Below, piece by piece: positions 1-8,898 of a DNA stretch of 64,000 nt. Made by a program: the position numbers and the translations under genes. This DNA is from Sphingomonas ginkgonis (lineage in GTDB: Bacteria; Pseudomonadota; Alphaproteobacteria; Sphingomonadales; Sphingomonadaceae), in assembly GCF_003970925.1 (NCBI RefSeq), contig NZ_RWJF01000001.1, positions 1,482,501 to 1,546,500 on the forward strand. The letters are read 5' to 3'. A model generated the notes under the pieces. That model worked only from the letters and a program-made list of their open reading frames with translations. It was not told the DNA's origin and searched no databases. Within the stretch, counting starts at the first letter, position 1, and every line of letters starts with the position of its first letter.

Positions 1-1
1 G

Positions 2-652
2 CGCGAGGCGAGACTCGCCGGGCAGGGGGTCCGCGGGCTGCTCCGGATCGGCGGCACCCCGGGCGCGCTGGTCAGCCTTCTGCCCGATGCGATCCGCCGG
101 CTCGAGCGGCGACCGGACCCGTTCGAGCTGCACGTCGTGGAGCGCTCCGACGCCGAGCTGATCGACCTGCTGCGCAAGGGGCAGATCGAACTCGCCTTCG
201 TCACCACCCAGATCGAGGAGCCGCCAGCCGACATCGAGGAGGAGACGTTCGCCGGCGATCCCTTCGCACTAATCGTCGGCAAGCGGAACGACCATCTCCC
301 CGCCTCCCTCTCGCTGCGCGAGACGGGCCGGCTGCGCTGGGTGCTGCCGGAAGCGCGCGGCTCGTTCCGGCGTCAGGTCGACGCGCTGTTCACCGCCGCC
401 GACCTGCCGTTCCCGCGCGACGCGATCCGCTGCGATTCGCTGCTCCTCACCAAGGCGGTGGTGCGGGGCAGCGAGCGGGTGACCGTACTGCCGCGCGACG
501 TCGCCGCCGCCGAGCTGTCGATCGGCGTGCTGCGCGCGATCGCGATCCGCGAGGCCTGCTTCGTCCGCCAGGTCGGCGTCCGCCGGCTGCGCGACGGGAG
601 AGGGTCGCAGCTGGCCGAGGAACTGCTCGTCACGCTCCGCCACCGACCATAG
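2..652 (+). CDS. LysR-family transcriptional regulator, 5' truncated by window edge
   Basis: This is the C-terminal effector-binding part (about 216 residues) of a LysR-type regulator. The frame is open from base 2, so the helix-turn-helix lies outside the window. The visible part starts at the first beta strand of the substrate-binding domain (GLLRIGGTPGALVSLLPDAI) and contains the usual turn before strand two (DLLRKGQIELAFV). It ends 99 bases before an aromatic-degradation operon on the same strand, so it probably responds to an aromatic compound or intermediate and controls that operon. The ligand cannot be read from sequence. A short inverted repeat (CCATAGG, 5-base loop, CCTATGG, 647-665) overlaps the stop codon but has no T-run, so I do not call it a terminator. 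Confidence 0.85.
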   Translation, partial: REARLAGQGVRGLLRIGGTPGALVSLLPDAIRRLERRPDPFELHVVERSDAELIDLLRKGQIELAFVTTQIEEPPADIEEETFAGDPFALIVGKRNDHLPASLSLRETGRLRWVLPEARGSFRRQVDALFTAADLPFPRDAIRCDSLLLTKAVVRGSERVTVLPRDVAAAELSIGVLRAIAIREACFVRQVGVRRLRDGRGSQLAEELLVTLRHRP

Positions 653-669
653 GCGGCACCTATGGAAGT

Positions 670-693
670 CCAAGAAAACATTATTTTACTTGG
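670..693. promoter_or_regulatory. AT-rich inverted repeat upstream of the first aromatic operon
   Basis: The gap 653-751 holds CCAAG (670-674) and CTTGG (689-693) around a 14-base spacer made almost only of A and T. It is the only AT-rich block in the gap and lies about 60 bases upstream of the amidohydrolase start. It could be a LysR-type or other operator at the promoter of the 752-8898 operon. It does not match the AGAAC-N4-ATTCT motif found elsewhere. The operator role is inference. Confidence 0.35.
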
Positions 694-751
694 CCGATCG
701 CTCGCGGCAGATTGATCCGGACCGGCGCAAAGGCCGGCACAGGAGAGTGAC

Positions 752-1993
752 ATGCGGACCATCATCCGCGACGTGCGGATCTTCGACGGCAGTGGGTCGC
801 CGCTGCGCGCCGGCCATGTGGCGATCGAGGGCGAGCGGATCGTCACGGTCAGCGACCAGCCGATCACGGCCGGCGCCGGCGACCGGGTGATCGACGGCGA
901 GGGCCGGACCCTGATGCCGGGCCTGATCGAGGCGCACGCCCACCTGTCCTGGGCCTCGTCGGTCGAGAAGATCTACCACCAGTTCATGCTGCCGCCCGAC
1001 GAGATGAAGGTGGCGACGTGGCGCAACGCGCGCGTGCTGCTCGACCAGGGTTTCACCAGCGCCTTTTCCGCCGGCGCGCTCGGCGACACGCTCGAGGTCG
1101 AGCTGCGCGACGCAATCGCGCGTGGCGACGTCCAAGGGCCGCGGCTGCGCGCCTCGACGATCGAGCGTAGCCCGGAGGGCGCGGAGGGCGTCGAGACCGG
1201 CAAGAAGGTGTCGATGGAGGGCCGCGGACCGGAGGCGATGCGCGACTTCGTCCGCCGCTGCGCCGACTGGGGCATCGACAACGTCAAGCTGGTGATCAGC
1301 GGCGAGGACGCGCTGCTGCCCGGCAGCTCGCAGCATATCCTTTACGACGAGGAGGAGGTCGCCGCCGCCTGCGACGAGGCGCACAAGCTCGGCATGATCG
1401 TGGCCGCCCACACCCAGGCGGCCGAGGCGGTCAAGATCGCGCTGCGCAGCGGCGTCGACGCGCTCTACCACTGCAGCTACGCCGACGCCGAGGCGCTCGA
1501 CATGCTCGAGGCCGCGCGCGATCGCATCTTCATGGCGCCGGCAATCGGAGTCATCGTCGCGACGTTGGAGGCGAGCCCGCCGCCGCACGTCGACATGAGC
1601 TCGATGAAAGAGATGGCCAAGCCGGTCATCGCCAACACGAAGGAGCTCATCCCCGAGCTCAAGCGGCGCGGAGTCCGGGTGCTCCCGGGCGGCGACTATG
1701 GCTTCCCGTTCAATCCGAACGGCCGCAACGCGCGCGACCTCGAGCATTTCGTCACCCTCTACGGCTACACGCCGGCCGAGGTGCTGTCGGCCGCGACCAT
1801 GCTCGGCGGGCAGCTGATGCAGTGCGGGCACGAGCTCGGGCTGGTCCGCGAGAACTATCTCGGCGACCTGCTGCTGGTCGACGGCGATCCGACCGCCGAC
1901 GTGACGATCCTCCAGGATCCGGCGCGGCTGGCCATGATCATGAAGGGCGGCCAGCTCCACAAGGCGCCCGTCGCCACGCCCGTCGCGGCCTGA
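752..1993 (+). CDS. Metal-dependent amidohydrolase (imidazolonepropionase-like)
   Basis: A 413-residue amidohydrolase-superfamily protein. The N-terminal beta-sandwich strand (IIRDVRIFDGSG) and the HAH metal motif (EAHAHLSW, about residues 60-65) are followed by NVKLVISG, probably carrying the bridging lysine, then AAHTQA (about 219), YHCSYAD (about 240) and GGDYGFP with the last metal-site aspartate (about 313). The C terminus returns to the sandwich (GDLLLVDGDPTADVT). Family members hydrolyse cyclic amides, lactones or related C-N and C-O bonds. As first gene of an aromatic operon it may open a lactone or amide intermediate, but the substrate is unknown. The start is supported by AGGAGAG at 741-747. 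There is no signal peptide, so it should be cytoplasmic. Confidence 0.85.
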   Translation: MRTIIRDVRIFDGSGSPLRAGHVAIEGERIVTVSDQPITAGAGDRVIDGEGRTLMPGLIEAHAHLSWASSVEKIYHQFMLPPDEMKVATWRNARVLLDQGFTSAFSAGALGDTLEVELRDAIARGDVQGPRLRASTIERSPEGAEGVETGKKVSMEGRGPEAMRDFVRRCADWGIDNVKLVISGEDALLPGSSQHILYDEEEVAAACDEAHKLGMIVAAHTQAAEAVKIALRSGVDALYHCSYADAEALDMLEAARDRIFMAPAIGVIVATLEASPPPHVDMSSMKEMAKPVIANTKELIPELKRRGVRVLPGGDYGFPFNPNGRNARDLEHFVTLYGYTPAEVLSAATMLGGQLMQCGHELGLVRENYLGDLLLVDGDPTADVTILQDPARLAMIMKGGQLHKAPVATPVAA

Positions 1994-2012
1994 GCGGAAT
2001 CGGCCGACAGCC

Positions 2013-3548
2013 ATGTTCGACGTCGCCATCATCGGCTGCGGCCCCGTCGGGGCGCTCGCCGCCAACCTGCTCGGGCAGGCCGGGCTGCGGCTGCTGGTTG
2101 TGGAGCGCGAGGCGGACCCGTTCCCGCTGCCGCGCGCGGTGCATCTCGACCATGAGATGATGCGGCTGTTCCAGTCGGCAGGCGTGGTCGAGCGGGTGCT
2201 CGGCGACATGCGCGACACCGACGGCCACCTCCACATTGGCGCCGACCATGGCGTGATCCGCTACATGGGGACGGTCGGCAAGCCGCGGCCGTTCGGCTGG
2301 TCCAACGATTATTTCTTCTACCAGCCCGAGCTGGAGGAGCATCTGCGCGAAGCGCTCGGCCGCTTCCCCAACGTCGAGCTGCGGCTCGGCACCGCCTTCT
2401 ACGGCTTGGCGCAGGATGGTGATAAGGTGACGCTGACACTCGGGTCCGAGCAGGGCGAGACAGAGGCTGAGGCCCGTTTTGTCATCGCCTGCGACGGCGC
2501 CCGCAGCGCGGTCCGCAAGGCGCTCGGCCTCTGTCTTGACGATCTCGATTTCGAGGAGCCGTGGCTGGTCGTCGATGCCGAGGTGGAGGGGGAGGTGCGC
2601 TTCCCCGATCTCCACGACGTGCCCGCCGGTGCCGACCTCCAGAAGCTGTCGGTGATGATGTGCGACCCGCGGCGGCCGGCGACGATCGTCCCCGGTCGCG
2701 GGCATCACCGTCGCTGGGAGTTCATGCTGCTGCCGGGCGAGGACGACGCCGAGATGATGCGGCCGGAGCGGGTCGCCGAGCTGCTCGCGCCCTATCTCGA
2801 CGGGGTAGCGCACCGGATCGTCCGCGCCGCCACTTACCGTTTTCATGGACTGGTCGCCGAGCAGTGGCAGGACGGCCGGGTGTTCCTGGCGGGCGATGCC
2901 GCGCACCAGACTCCGCCCTTCTTCGGGCAGGGCATGTGCCATGGCTTCCGCGACGTCGCCAATCTCGCCTGGAAGCTCGAGGAGGTGCTGGCCGGCCGCT
3001 CGCCGCCGGCGCTACTCGAGACCTACCAGCCCGAGCGCGATCCCCATGTCCGCGCGGTGATCAGCGCGGCGGTCGAGGCCGGGCGCTACATCTGCATGCT
3101 CGACCCCGCGGCAGCGGCGCGGCGCGATGCCGAGATGCGCGAGCGGGCGCGCGGGCGGCGGCACGGCACCGCGCACGACCTCATTCCGCCGCTCGCCACT
3201 GGGATCGTCGCCGCCGGAACGCCGGGCGCGGGCGAGCGGTTCATCCAGCCGCGGCTGGGCGACGGAACCCTGCTCGACGACGCGACTGGCGAGGGCTGGC
3301 GGCTGTTCGTCCGCGGCGACAGCGCGGTCCGGCCGGGCGCCGGGATTCGGCTCGTGGATGTCGATAAGCTGGACGACGGCGGCGCGCTCGACCGCTGGCT
3401 GGGCGAGCGGGCGGTCGCCGCCGTGCTGGTCCGGCCCGACCATTATGTCTTCGGCAGCGGCGAGGCGGCGGCGCTTCTCGGGCTGCTGCGCCACCAGCTC
3501 AGCGCCCCCGCGCTGCACCATCGGGAGCCGGTCCATGCCGACGCTTGA
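2013..3548 (+). CDS. FAD-dependent aromatic hydroxylase, MhpA-like
   Basis: A 511-residue class A flavoprotein monooxygenase. It has the N-terminal dinucleotide fold (IIGCGPVGALAANLLGQAG), the DG motif (FVIACDGARSAVRKALG) and the FAD ribityl motif (LAGDAAHQTPPFFGQGM, about residues 292-308), plus the long C-terminal thioredoxin-like region of the MhpA/PheA group. Such enzymes use NAD(P)H and oxygen to hydroxylate a phenol ring next to an existing hydroxyl, for example 3-(3-hydroxyphenyl)propionate. The gene lies 19 bases after the amidohydrolase and two genes before a ring-cleaving VOC dioxygenase, so it probably makes the catechol-type substrate for that enzyme. The natural phenol is unknown; a flavonoid A ring, as for FdeE of the naringenin pathway, is one inference. 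Confidence 0.88.
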   Translation: MFDVAIIGCGPVGALAANLLGQAGLRLLVVEREADPFPLPRAVHLDHEMMRLFQSAGVVERVLGDMRDTDGHLHIGADHGVIRYMGTVGKPRPFGWSNDYFFYQPELEEHLREALGRFPNVELRLGTAFYGLAQDGDKVTLTLGSEQGETEAEARFVIACDGARSAVRKALGLCLDDLDFEEPWLVVDAEVEGEVRFPDLHDVPAGADLQKLSVMMCDPRRPATIVPGRGHHRRWEFMLLPGEDDAEMMRPERVAELLAPYLDGVAHRIVRAATYRFHGLVAEQWQDGRVFLAGDAAHQTPPFFGQGMCHGFRDVANLAWKLEEVLAGRSPPALLETYQPERDPHVRAVISAAVEAGRYICMLDPAAAARRDAEMRERARGRRHGTAHDLIPPLATGIVAAGTPGAGERFIQPRLGDGTLLDDATGEGWRLFVRGDSAVRPGAGIRLVDVDKLDDGGALDRWLGERAVAAVLVRPDHYVFGSGEAAALLGLLRHQLSAPALHHREPVHADA

Positions 3549-3963
3549 CGAAGCCCGGGCGATCATTGCCGGAGCCCTGGCGGAGGCGCGCCGCCGCGGG
3601 GCGAAGCCGCTGGCGGTGATCGTGCTCGACGCGGGCGGCCACCCCGTCGCGTTCGAGCGCGAGGACGGCGCCAGCCTGTTCCGCCACGACATCGCCCGCG
3701 CCAAGGCGTTCGGCGCACTGGGCATGGGCAGCGACACCCGCGCGATCGCCGAGCGGGCCGCGGGCAATCCTGCCTTCTTCACCAGCGTGGTCGTCGCCAG
3801 CGGCGGCAATCTCGCGCTGTCGGCGGGCGGAGTGATCGTCCGCGACTTGGCGGGCGCGATCGTCGGCGCGGTCGGCATCAGCGGCGACACGTCGGACGTC
3901 GACGAAGCCTGCGCCATCGCCGGGATCGACGCCGCCGGCCTCAACCACGGAGCAAACTCATGA
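3535..3963 (+). CDS. GlcG/HbpS-family protein (heme-degrading-like domain)
   Basis: A 142-residue protein of the GlcG/HbpS (DUF336) family. The start (MPTLDEARAIIAGALAEARR) is an ATG overlapping the hydroxylase gene by 14 bases. It shows the family's strand-turn pattern (LAVIVLDAGGHPVAFER), the central KAFGALGMG helix, and the glycine-rich core GGNLALSAGGVIVRD followed by GAVGISG. Some members bind heme or cobalamin and others are small accessory proteins of catabolic operons; the biochemical role here is not known. An ATGA overlap with the next gene (VOC dioxygenase) suggests coupled translation. A much longer reading of this frame starts inside the hydroxylase gene and was rejected. Confidence 0.8.
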   Translation: MPTLDEARAIIAGALAEARRRGAKPLAVIVLDAGGHPVAFEREDGASLFRHDIARAKAFGALGMGSDTRAIAERAAGNPAFFTSVVVASGGNLALSAGGVIVRDLAGAIVGAVGISGDTSDVDEACAIAGIDAAGLNHGANS

Positions 3964-4838
3964 CCGTCCGCCTGCGCAGCATCGAGCTGATCGTCGAGGA
4001 CAGCGCCGCCGCCGCCGACTTCCTCACCGGCACTTGGGGCATGGCCGAGGCGGAGGTGCGCGGCGGCACCCATTACCTCCGCGGGTCGGGCCGGCATCCC
4101 TATCTGGTCGCGCTGGAGCAGGGCGATGCGCCGGCGGTGCGCTCGGTCACCTTCACCTGCTCGGCGGAGGAACTGGACGGCATCCGCGCCCGCGCCGGCA
4201 GCGCCGCCATTCCGGTTCGCGCCGACGATCCGGGGGGCGGCGAGGGCGTACTGGTCGCCATGCCCGAGGGCGAGTGCTTCCGCTTCCTTGCGAACTGCGA
4301 AGAGGCCGCGCCGCTCGAGGGCCGCGACCTGCCGGTCCAGCTCACCCATGTCGTCGTGAACAGCTGCGACGCGGAGGCGACCGCCGACGCCGCCGAGCGG
4401 CTGCTCGGCTTCCGCGTGTCGGACCGGACCAAGGGAATGGTGTTCGTCCGCTGCAACGACAGCCATCACAGCACGGCCTTCGCCCGCGCCGGCTTTACCA
4501 GCCTCAACCACATCGCCTTCGAGATGCAGGACATCGACGCGGTGATGCGCGGCATCGGGCGGCTGCGCGACCAGGGCATGGCGCCCGCCTGGGGACCCGG
4601 CCGCCACGGTCCCGGCGCCAACGTCTTCGCCTATTTCGTCGCGCCGTTCGGGCCGGTGGTCGAGTTCTCCACCGCGGTCGAGAAGGTGGCGGACGACTAC
4701 AAGGTCGGCGCGCCCGAGGACTGGACCTGGCCCGAGAACCGGATCGACCAGTGGGGCCTGTCCAACAAGGACAATGAAGCGCTCCGCGCCGCCGAGGAGC
4801 GGTTCCGCTTCGCCGCTCCCGCCCAGCAGCCTGCCTGA
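3960..4838 (+). CDS. VOC-superfamily extradiol-type ring-cleavage dioxygenase
   Basis: A 292-residue protein with two vicinal-oxygen-chelate domains, the size and layout of catechol 2,3-dioxygenases. The C-terminal domain keeps a plausible Fe(II) triad: His of LTHVVVN (about 130), His of LNHIAFE (about 184) and Glu of PVVEFS (about 236). Known relatives cleave a catechol ring beside the hydroxyls. It overlaps the GlcG-like gene by ATGA and is followed 12 bases later by an FAH-family hydrolase, the usual order for hydroxylation, meta-cleavage and hydrolysis. It is similar over its second half to the VOC protein at 15348-16250 (shared WGPGRH and a terminal DQWG), so the two are paralogues in parallel operons. 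The exact substrate is unknown. Confidence 0.85.
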   Translation: MTVRLRSIELIVEDSAAAADFLTGTWGMAEAEVRGGTHYLRGSGRHPYLVALEQGDAPAVRSVTFTCSAEELDGIRARAGSAAIPVRADDPGGGEGVLVAMPEGECFRFLANCEEAAPLEGRDLPVQLTHVVVNSCDAEATADAAERLLGFRVSDRTKGMVFVRCNDSHHSTAFARAGFTSLNHIAFEMQDIDAVMRGIGRLRDQGMAPAWGPGRHGPGANVFAYFVAPFGPVVEFSTAVEKVADDYKVGAPEDWTWPENRIDQWGLSNKDNEALRAAEERFRFAAPAQQPA

Positions 4839-4850
4839 GGACTCGATCCG

Positions 4851-5684
4851 ATGCGCTTCGTCAGCTTCCGTCGTCCCTCCGGTGAGCCCAGCTTCGGCCG
4901 GCTCGACGGCGACACCGTCGTCGAGCTCCGCTCCGAGGGCGGGCCGCCCGACCTCAAGGCCGCGCTCGCCGCGGGCGCGCTGGAGCGGCTGCCGGACGGC
5001 GCCCGCCTCCCGCTCGCCGAGGTGGTGCTGCAGCCGGTGGTGCCCAACCCGGGCAAGATCCTGTGCGTGGGGCTGAACTACGCGACCCACGTCAAGGAGA
5101 CCGGGCGCGAGCAGAAGGACTATCCGGCGATCTTCACCCGCTGGGCCGACACGCTGGTCGCCGACGGCGAGCCGCTGGTCCGCCCGCCCGAAACCGAGCG
5201 GTTCGACTATGAGGGCGAGTTGGCGGTGGTGATCGGCAAGGGCGGACGGCGCATTCCGGCGGCCCGCGCGCTCGACCATGTCGCGGGCTATTCCGTGTTC
5301 CAGGACGGCTCGGTCCGCGACTGGCAGCGGCACAACATCCAGTTCACGCCGGGCAAGAACTTCCCGCGCACCGGCGGCTTCGGTCCGGCGCTGGTCACCC
5401 CCGACGAGATCGGCGACCTCGCCGCGACCCGTATCCAGACCCGCGTCAACGGCGAGCTGGTCCAGGATCAGCCCGTGTCGGACATGATCTGGGACGTTCC
5501 GGCGATCATCGCCTATTGCTCGACCTTCACCGAGCTGGAGCCGGGCGACGTGATCGCCACCGGCACGCCGGGCGGGGTCGGCGATAAGCGCGAGCCACCA
5601 TTGTACCTGCGCGACGGCGACATGGTCGAGGTCTCCGCCGGGGCGGTCGGCGCCCTGCGCAACCGCGTCATCGACGAACAATGA
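4851..5684 (+). CDS. Fumarylacetoacetate hydrolase (FAH)-family protein
   Basis: A 277-residue FAH-fold protein. The C-terminal catalytic domain starts at ILCVGLNYATHVKETG, has the metal-binding DYEGELAVVIGK (glutamates about 122 and 124), the aspartate of FQDGSVRD, the catalytic-loop lysine region TPGKNFPRTGGFGP and the closing ATGTPGGVG. Members hydrolyse or decarboxylate acylpyruvate-like ring-cleavage products, or hydrate 2-oxopent-4-enoates. Placed 12 bases behind the VOC dioxygenase, it most likely processes its product. The N-terminal 60 residues form the small cap seen in this subgroup. Its stop overlaps an ATG at 5681, but the next gene more likely starts at 5723. Confidence 0.87.
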   Translation: MRFVSFRRPSGEPSFGRLDGDTVVELRSEGGPPDLKAALAAGALERLPDGARLPLAEVVLQPVVPNPGKILCVGLNYATHVKETGREQKDYPAIFTRWADTLVADGEPLVRPPETERFDYEGELAVVIGKGGRRIPAARALDHVAGYSVFQDGSVRDWQRHNIQFTPGKNFPRTGGFGPALVTPDEIGDLAATRIQTRVNGELVQDQPVSDMIWDVPAIIAYCSTFTELEPGDVIATGTPGGVGDKREPPLYLRDGDMVEVSAGAVGALRNRVIDEQ

Positions 5685-5722
5685 GCAGCAAAACAAAAGC
5701 ATCCAGATCCGGGAGAGGCATT

Positions 5723-8017
5723 ATGAAGGTTCAGCTCACCAAGGCCGCCCTTGCAGGGGCCAGCACCATCGCGATCGCGGCACCGTCGTTCGCCCAGGTC
5801 GCGCCCGCGCCGACCACCACCACCAACCAGGGCAACACCCCGGCGGAGGGCTCGACCGATCGCGCCACCTCGCCAGACCAGCAGGGGCCGGCCGACATCG
5901 TCGTCACCGCCCAGCGCCGCAAGGAGCTGGTGACCAGCGTTCCCATCTCGATCACCGTCGCCAACCAGGCGCAGCTCGAGCGGCAGCAGGTTAACACGCT
6001 GAACGACCTGAACCGGATCGCGCCGTCGCTCGAGATCCAGCAGGCGCCGGGACAGAACACCGGCGGCGGCGGCTCGATCCGCGGCATCGGGACCCAGACC
6101 TTCAACGCCGGCGCGGTCGCCTCGGTCGGCGTCGTCGTCGACCAGGTCAGCCAGGGCAACGCCAACATCGGAGACCTGTTCGATATCGCCCGTGTTGAGG
6201 TGCTCAAGGGACCGCAGGGCACGCTGTTCGGGCTGACCACCTCGGCCGGCGTCATCAACATCACCACCAACGCGCCCGACTTCACCCGAGTCAGCGGCCG
6301 AGTGCGAACTGAGCTGTCGCACGACGGCTGGGCGGGTTCCAAGTTCGGTCAGCAGATCGTTCAGGGCGTGATCAACCTGCCGCTCGCGTCCAACGCAGCC
6401 ATCCGCGTCTCAGGGCTCGGCAACTTCCGCCAGGGCGTCAATCGCAATGCGCTGACCGGCAAGCTCAACGATGTCGATCACTATGGTGGCCGCGCCCGGC
6501 TGCTGTGGGAGCCCACGCGCGACCTCACCGTCAACCTCATCGGCGACTATACGAAGAGCCGCTTCACGGGTGCGGGCGACTTTTTCACCTTCGTCACAGC
6601 CGGCGGACCCGGCATCCTTCCGCTGCCGACGCCGTTCCCGATCCCCGATACCGGTGTCGCCAACCAGCTCGCCAGCTGCGGCGTGACGCCGCGGGTCGGC
6701 AACCAGGACTATTGCACGACCGACCCATTGCGCGGCCGAAGCTATAATTATGGGAGTTCGCTCCAGGTCGACTATGCGGCAGGACCGTTCACCATCTCGT
6801 CCATCACCGCCTATCGCGGCAACAAGGACCGGGGCGCCGGCGCTGCGGGCAACGTCTTCCGCGCGGACCCGCTCGAAATCCGGGTGCTCAACGCCGACGT
6901 CCACCGCAACCTCAACCTGTTCACCCAGGAAGTGCGGCTGACCTCGCCGTCCAACCAGCCGTTCGAATATACGATCGGTGGCTTCTACTCGCACCAGCGC
7001 CAGACCCGCGACGCCGAGCCGCTGACCGTGCTGATCCAGCCGGTTCCCGGCGTGCTGATCCCGGTGGTGCAGAACCCGAACCCGGCGCAGTCGGTGCTCG
7101 ACCGCTCGACCGCTATCTTCGGGCAGGGCACCTATCACGTCAGCCGTGCCTTCCGGCTCCTCGCGGGCGGCCGCTACACCGACGAGACGCTGCGTCTCGA
7201 AGGCGCCACCGGGCTCAAGACCCACGAGGTCAGCTACAAGTTCGGCGCGCAGTACGACGTCGCGCCGCGCACCATGGCCTATGCGACCGTATCGCGCGGT
7301 TACAAGGGCGGCCAGATCGCGATCCCGGCCAACGGGGCACCTTATGTGCTGCGCCCCGAGATCCCGATGAGCTATGAGGCGGGGCTCAAGAGCACGATCC
7401 TCGGCGGGTGGATCGCGGACCTCAGCGTTTTCTACGAGAAGATCCGGGACTTTCAGGCGCAGCAGTGCACCGTCGACGCCAATGCGATCCTGTCCTGCAA
7501 CCAGACCAACATCTCGGGTGTGAAGTCGCGTGGCGCCGAGATCAACTTCTTCGGCAACGTCAACCGCAACCTGTCGCTGAACACCGGTTTCATCTACGCC
7601 AAGGCGACCTACCCGTCGGGCTTCATCGGCACGGATGGCGCGGATATCGGCGGCACCCAGCTGGCCTACGCGCCCCGTTACAAGTTCACCCTCTCGGGCG
7701 AATATACGACGCAGGTCTCGGACGGGTTGAAGGGCTTCCTCGCCGCCGACACAGTGTGGAAGTCACGCATCCGTTACGAGGCGAACGCGCGCACCCAGAC
7801 GACCTATCATCCGCACTGGATGGTCGGCGGCCGGGTCGGCCTGCGCAGCGAGGACGACCGCTACCAGGTCGCTCTGTTCGTCCGGAACCTGTTCAACGAG
7901 CATGAGCCGTCGCTCTACCAGAGCGACTTTCCCTATGGTGGGATCGCGAACATCGGCGCGATCTACGGGCCGCAGTCGTTCCGGCAGGTCGGTCTCAGCC
8001 TCGACGCGAAGTTCTGA
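5723..8017 (+). CDS. TonB-dependent outer-membrane receptor
   Basis: A 764-residue TonB-dependent receptor. I prefer the ATG at 5723 because GGGAGAGG (5711-5718) lies just upstream and the protein then opens with a clean signal peptide (MKVQLTKAALAGASTIAIAA, cut near SFAQ). The in-frame ATG at 5681 would add 14 charged residues. A TonB box (ADIVVTAQRR) is followed by the plug domain (VPISITVANQAQLERQQ; VEVLKGPQGTLFG) and the beta barrel ending in the expected terminal aromatic (LSLDAKF). It lies inside the aromatic operon, 2 bases before an esterase gene, so it probably imports the operon's aromatic or glycosylated aromatic substrate. The ligand is inferred only from context. Confidence 0.92.
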   Translation: MKVQLTKAALAGASTIAIAAPSFAQVAPAPTTTTNQGNTPAEGSTDRATSPDQQGPADIVVTAQRRKELVTSVPISITVANQAQLERQQVNTLNDLNRIAPSLEIQQAPGQNTGGGGSIRGIGTQTFNAGAVASVGVVVDQVSQGNANIGDLFDIARVEVLKGPQGTLFGLTTSAGVINITTNAPDFTRVSGRVRTELSHDGWAGSKFGQQIVQGVINLPLASNAAIRVSGLGNFRQGVNRNALTGKLNDVDHYGGRARLLWEPTRDLTVNLIGDYTKSRFTGAGDFFTFVTAGGPGILPLPTPFPIPDTGVANQLASCGVTPRVGNQDYCTTDPLRGRSYNYGSSLQVDYAAGPFTISSITAYRGNKDRGAGAAGNVFRADPLEIRVLNADVHRNLNLFTQEVRLTSPSNQPFEYTIGGFYSHQRQTRDAEPLTVLIQPVPGVLIPVVQNPNPAQSVLDRSTAIFGQGTYHVSRAFRLLAGGRYTDETLRLEGATGLKTHEVSYKFGAQYDVAPRTMAYATVSRGYKGGQIAIPANGAPYVLRPEIPMSYEAGLKSTILGGWIADLSVFYEKIRDFQAQQCTVDANAILSCNQTNISGVKSRGAEINFFGNVNRNLSLNTGFIYAKATYPSGFIGTDGADIGGTQLAYAPRYKFTLSGEYTTQVSDGLKGFLAADTVWKSRIRYEANARTQTTYHPHWMVGGRVGLRSEDDRYQVALFVRNLFNEHEPSLYQSDFPYGGIANIGAIYGPQSFRQVGLSLDAKF

Positions 8018-8019
8018 CA

Positions 8020-8898
8020 ATGGGCATGCCGCCGGCAGCGAGGCGGGCGATCGCCGCCCTAGGACGGGAGATCGGCCCGGCCTCGCTGCAGGGCGTGCAG
8101 GCGCTCTATGACGAGGAGCAGCGCCGCCTGTCCGTAGCGCCAGTCCTGGCCGACGCGCCCTATGGCGAGCACGAGCGGCAGCGGCTCGACCTCTATGCGC
8201 CGGCCGGGGCGAGCGGGGCGCCGCTGTTCGTCTGGGTTCACGGCGGCGGATTCCTGCGCGGGGACAAGGGCGATCTCGAGCGCTGGCCCAACGCGCACGC
8301 CGGGCGCTGGGCGGCTGCGAACGGGATGGTCGGGGTGGTGGTCAACTATCGCCTCGCACCCGAGCATCGCTGGCCTTCGGGCGCCGAGGACCTCGCGGCC
8401 GTGGTCGCCTGGCTGGAGGCGCACGCGGCGGCGCACGGCGGCGACCCGGCCCTGATCGTGCTGGCGGGCACGTCGGCGGGCGCCGCGCATGTCGCGTCCT
8501 ACCTCCAGCGGGAGGCGGGCCGCGAACAAATCGCGGGCGCGGTGCTGCTGTCCGGGCTCTACGGGGTCGCGCCGTTCAGCGACGTTCGCGACCGCAGCTA
8601 TTATGGCGAGGACGACGCGGCGCACGGCGGTATGGCGTCGTTGTCGGCGCTGGCGCAGACCCGGGTCCCGCTGTTCGCCGCCTGCTCGGAATATGATCCG
8701 CCGCGTTTTCAGGCCGAATATGCCGGGCTGATCGAGGCGCGGAGCCGGGCGGGACAGCCGCTGCCGGTGGGCGGGGTGATCGCCGGCCACAATCATTTCT
8801 CGCTCGCCTATCATCTCGGGACCGCCGACCGGCGGCTCAGCGACGCGCTGCTCGACTTCGTCGCCGGACTTCCAAAATCGCTGGACAGCACCCAATAA
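8020..8898 (+). CDS. Alpha/beta hydrolase, hormone-sensitive-lipase-type esterase
   Basis: A 292-residue alpha/beta hydrolase. It has the oxyanion motif HGGGF (about residues 73-77), the nucleophile elbow GTSAG with serine near 151, an aspartate in SEYDPP (about 225) and a histidine in AGHNHFS (about 257). This is the bacterial HSL/carboxylesterase pattern, which hydrolyses short acyl or aryl esters. There is no signal peptide, so it acts in the cytoplasm, perhaps on an acylated aromatic. It starts 2 bases after the TonB receptor and closes the operon. The AGAAC-N4-ATTCT motif begins at its last base and belongs to the next unit. Confidence 0.85.
   Translation: MGMPPAARRAIAALGREIGPASLQGVQALYDEEQRRLSVAPVLADAPYGEHERQRLDLYAPAGASGAPLFVWVHGGGFLRGDKGDLERWPNAHAGRWAAANGMVGVVVNYRLAPEHRWPSGAEDLAAVVAWLEAHAAAHGGDPALIVLAGTSAGAAHVASYLQREAGREQIAGAVLLSGLYGVAPFSDVRDRSYYGEDDAAHGGMASLSALAQTRVPLFAACSEYDPPRFQAEYAGLIEARSRAGQPLPVGGVIAGHNHFSLAYHLGTADRRLSDALLDFVAGLPKSLDSTQ

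Noticed and set aside
647..665. Hairpin CCATAGG/CCTATGG at the end of the first LysR gene as a terminator
   Set aside because: The stem is only 7 pairs and there is no T-run after it.
3012..5702. Long open frame of 896 codons on the - strand
   Set aside because: It lies opposite the hydroxylase, GlcG, VOC and FAH genes and has a composition (many Asp, Arg, Ala, Gly, Val) typical of antisense frames in GC-rich DNA, with no family motif.
5681..5722. ATG at 5681 as the TonB receptor start
   Set aside because: It would place a charged 14-residue segment before the signal peptide, while ATG 5723 has a good ribosome-binding site and a normal signal peptide.
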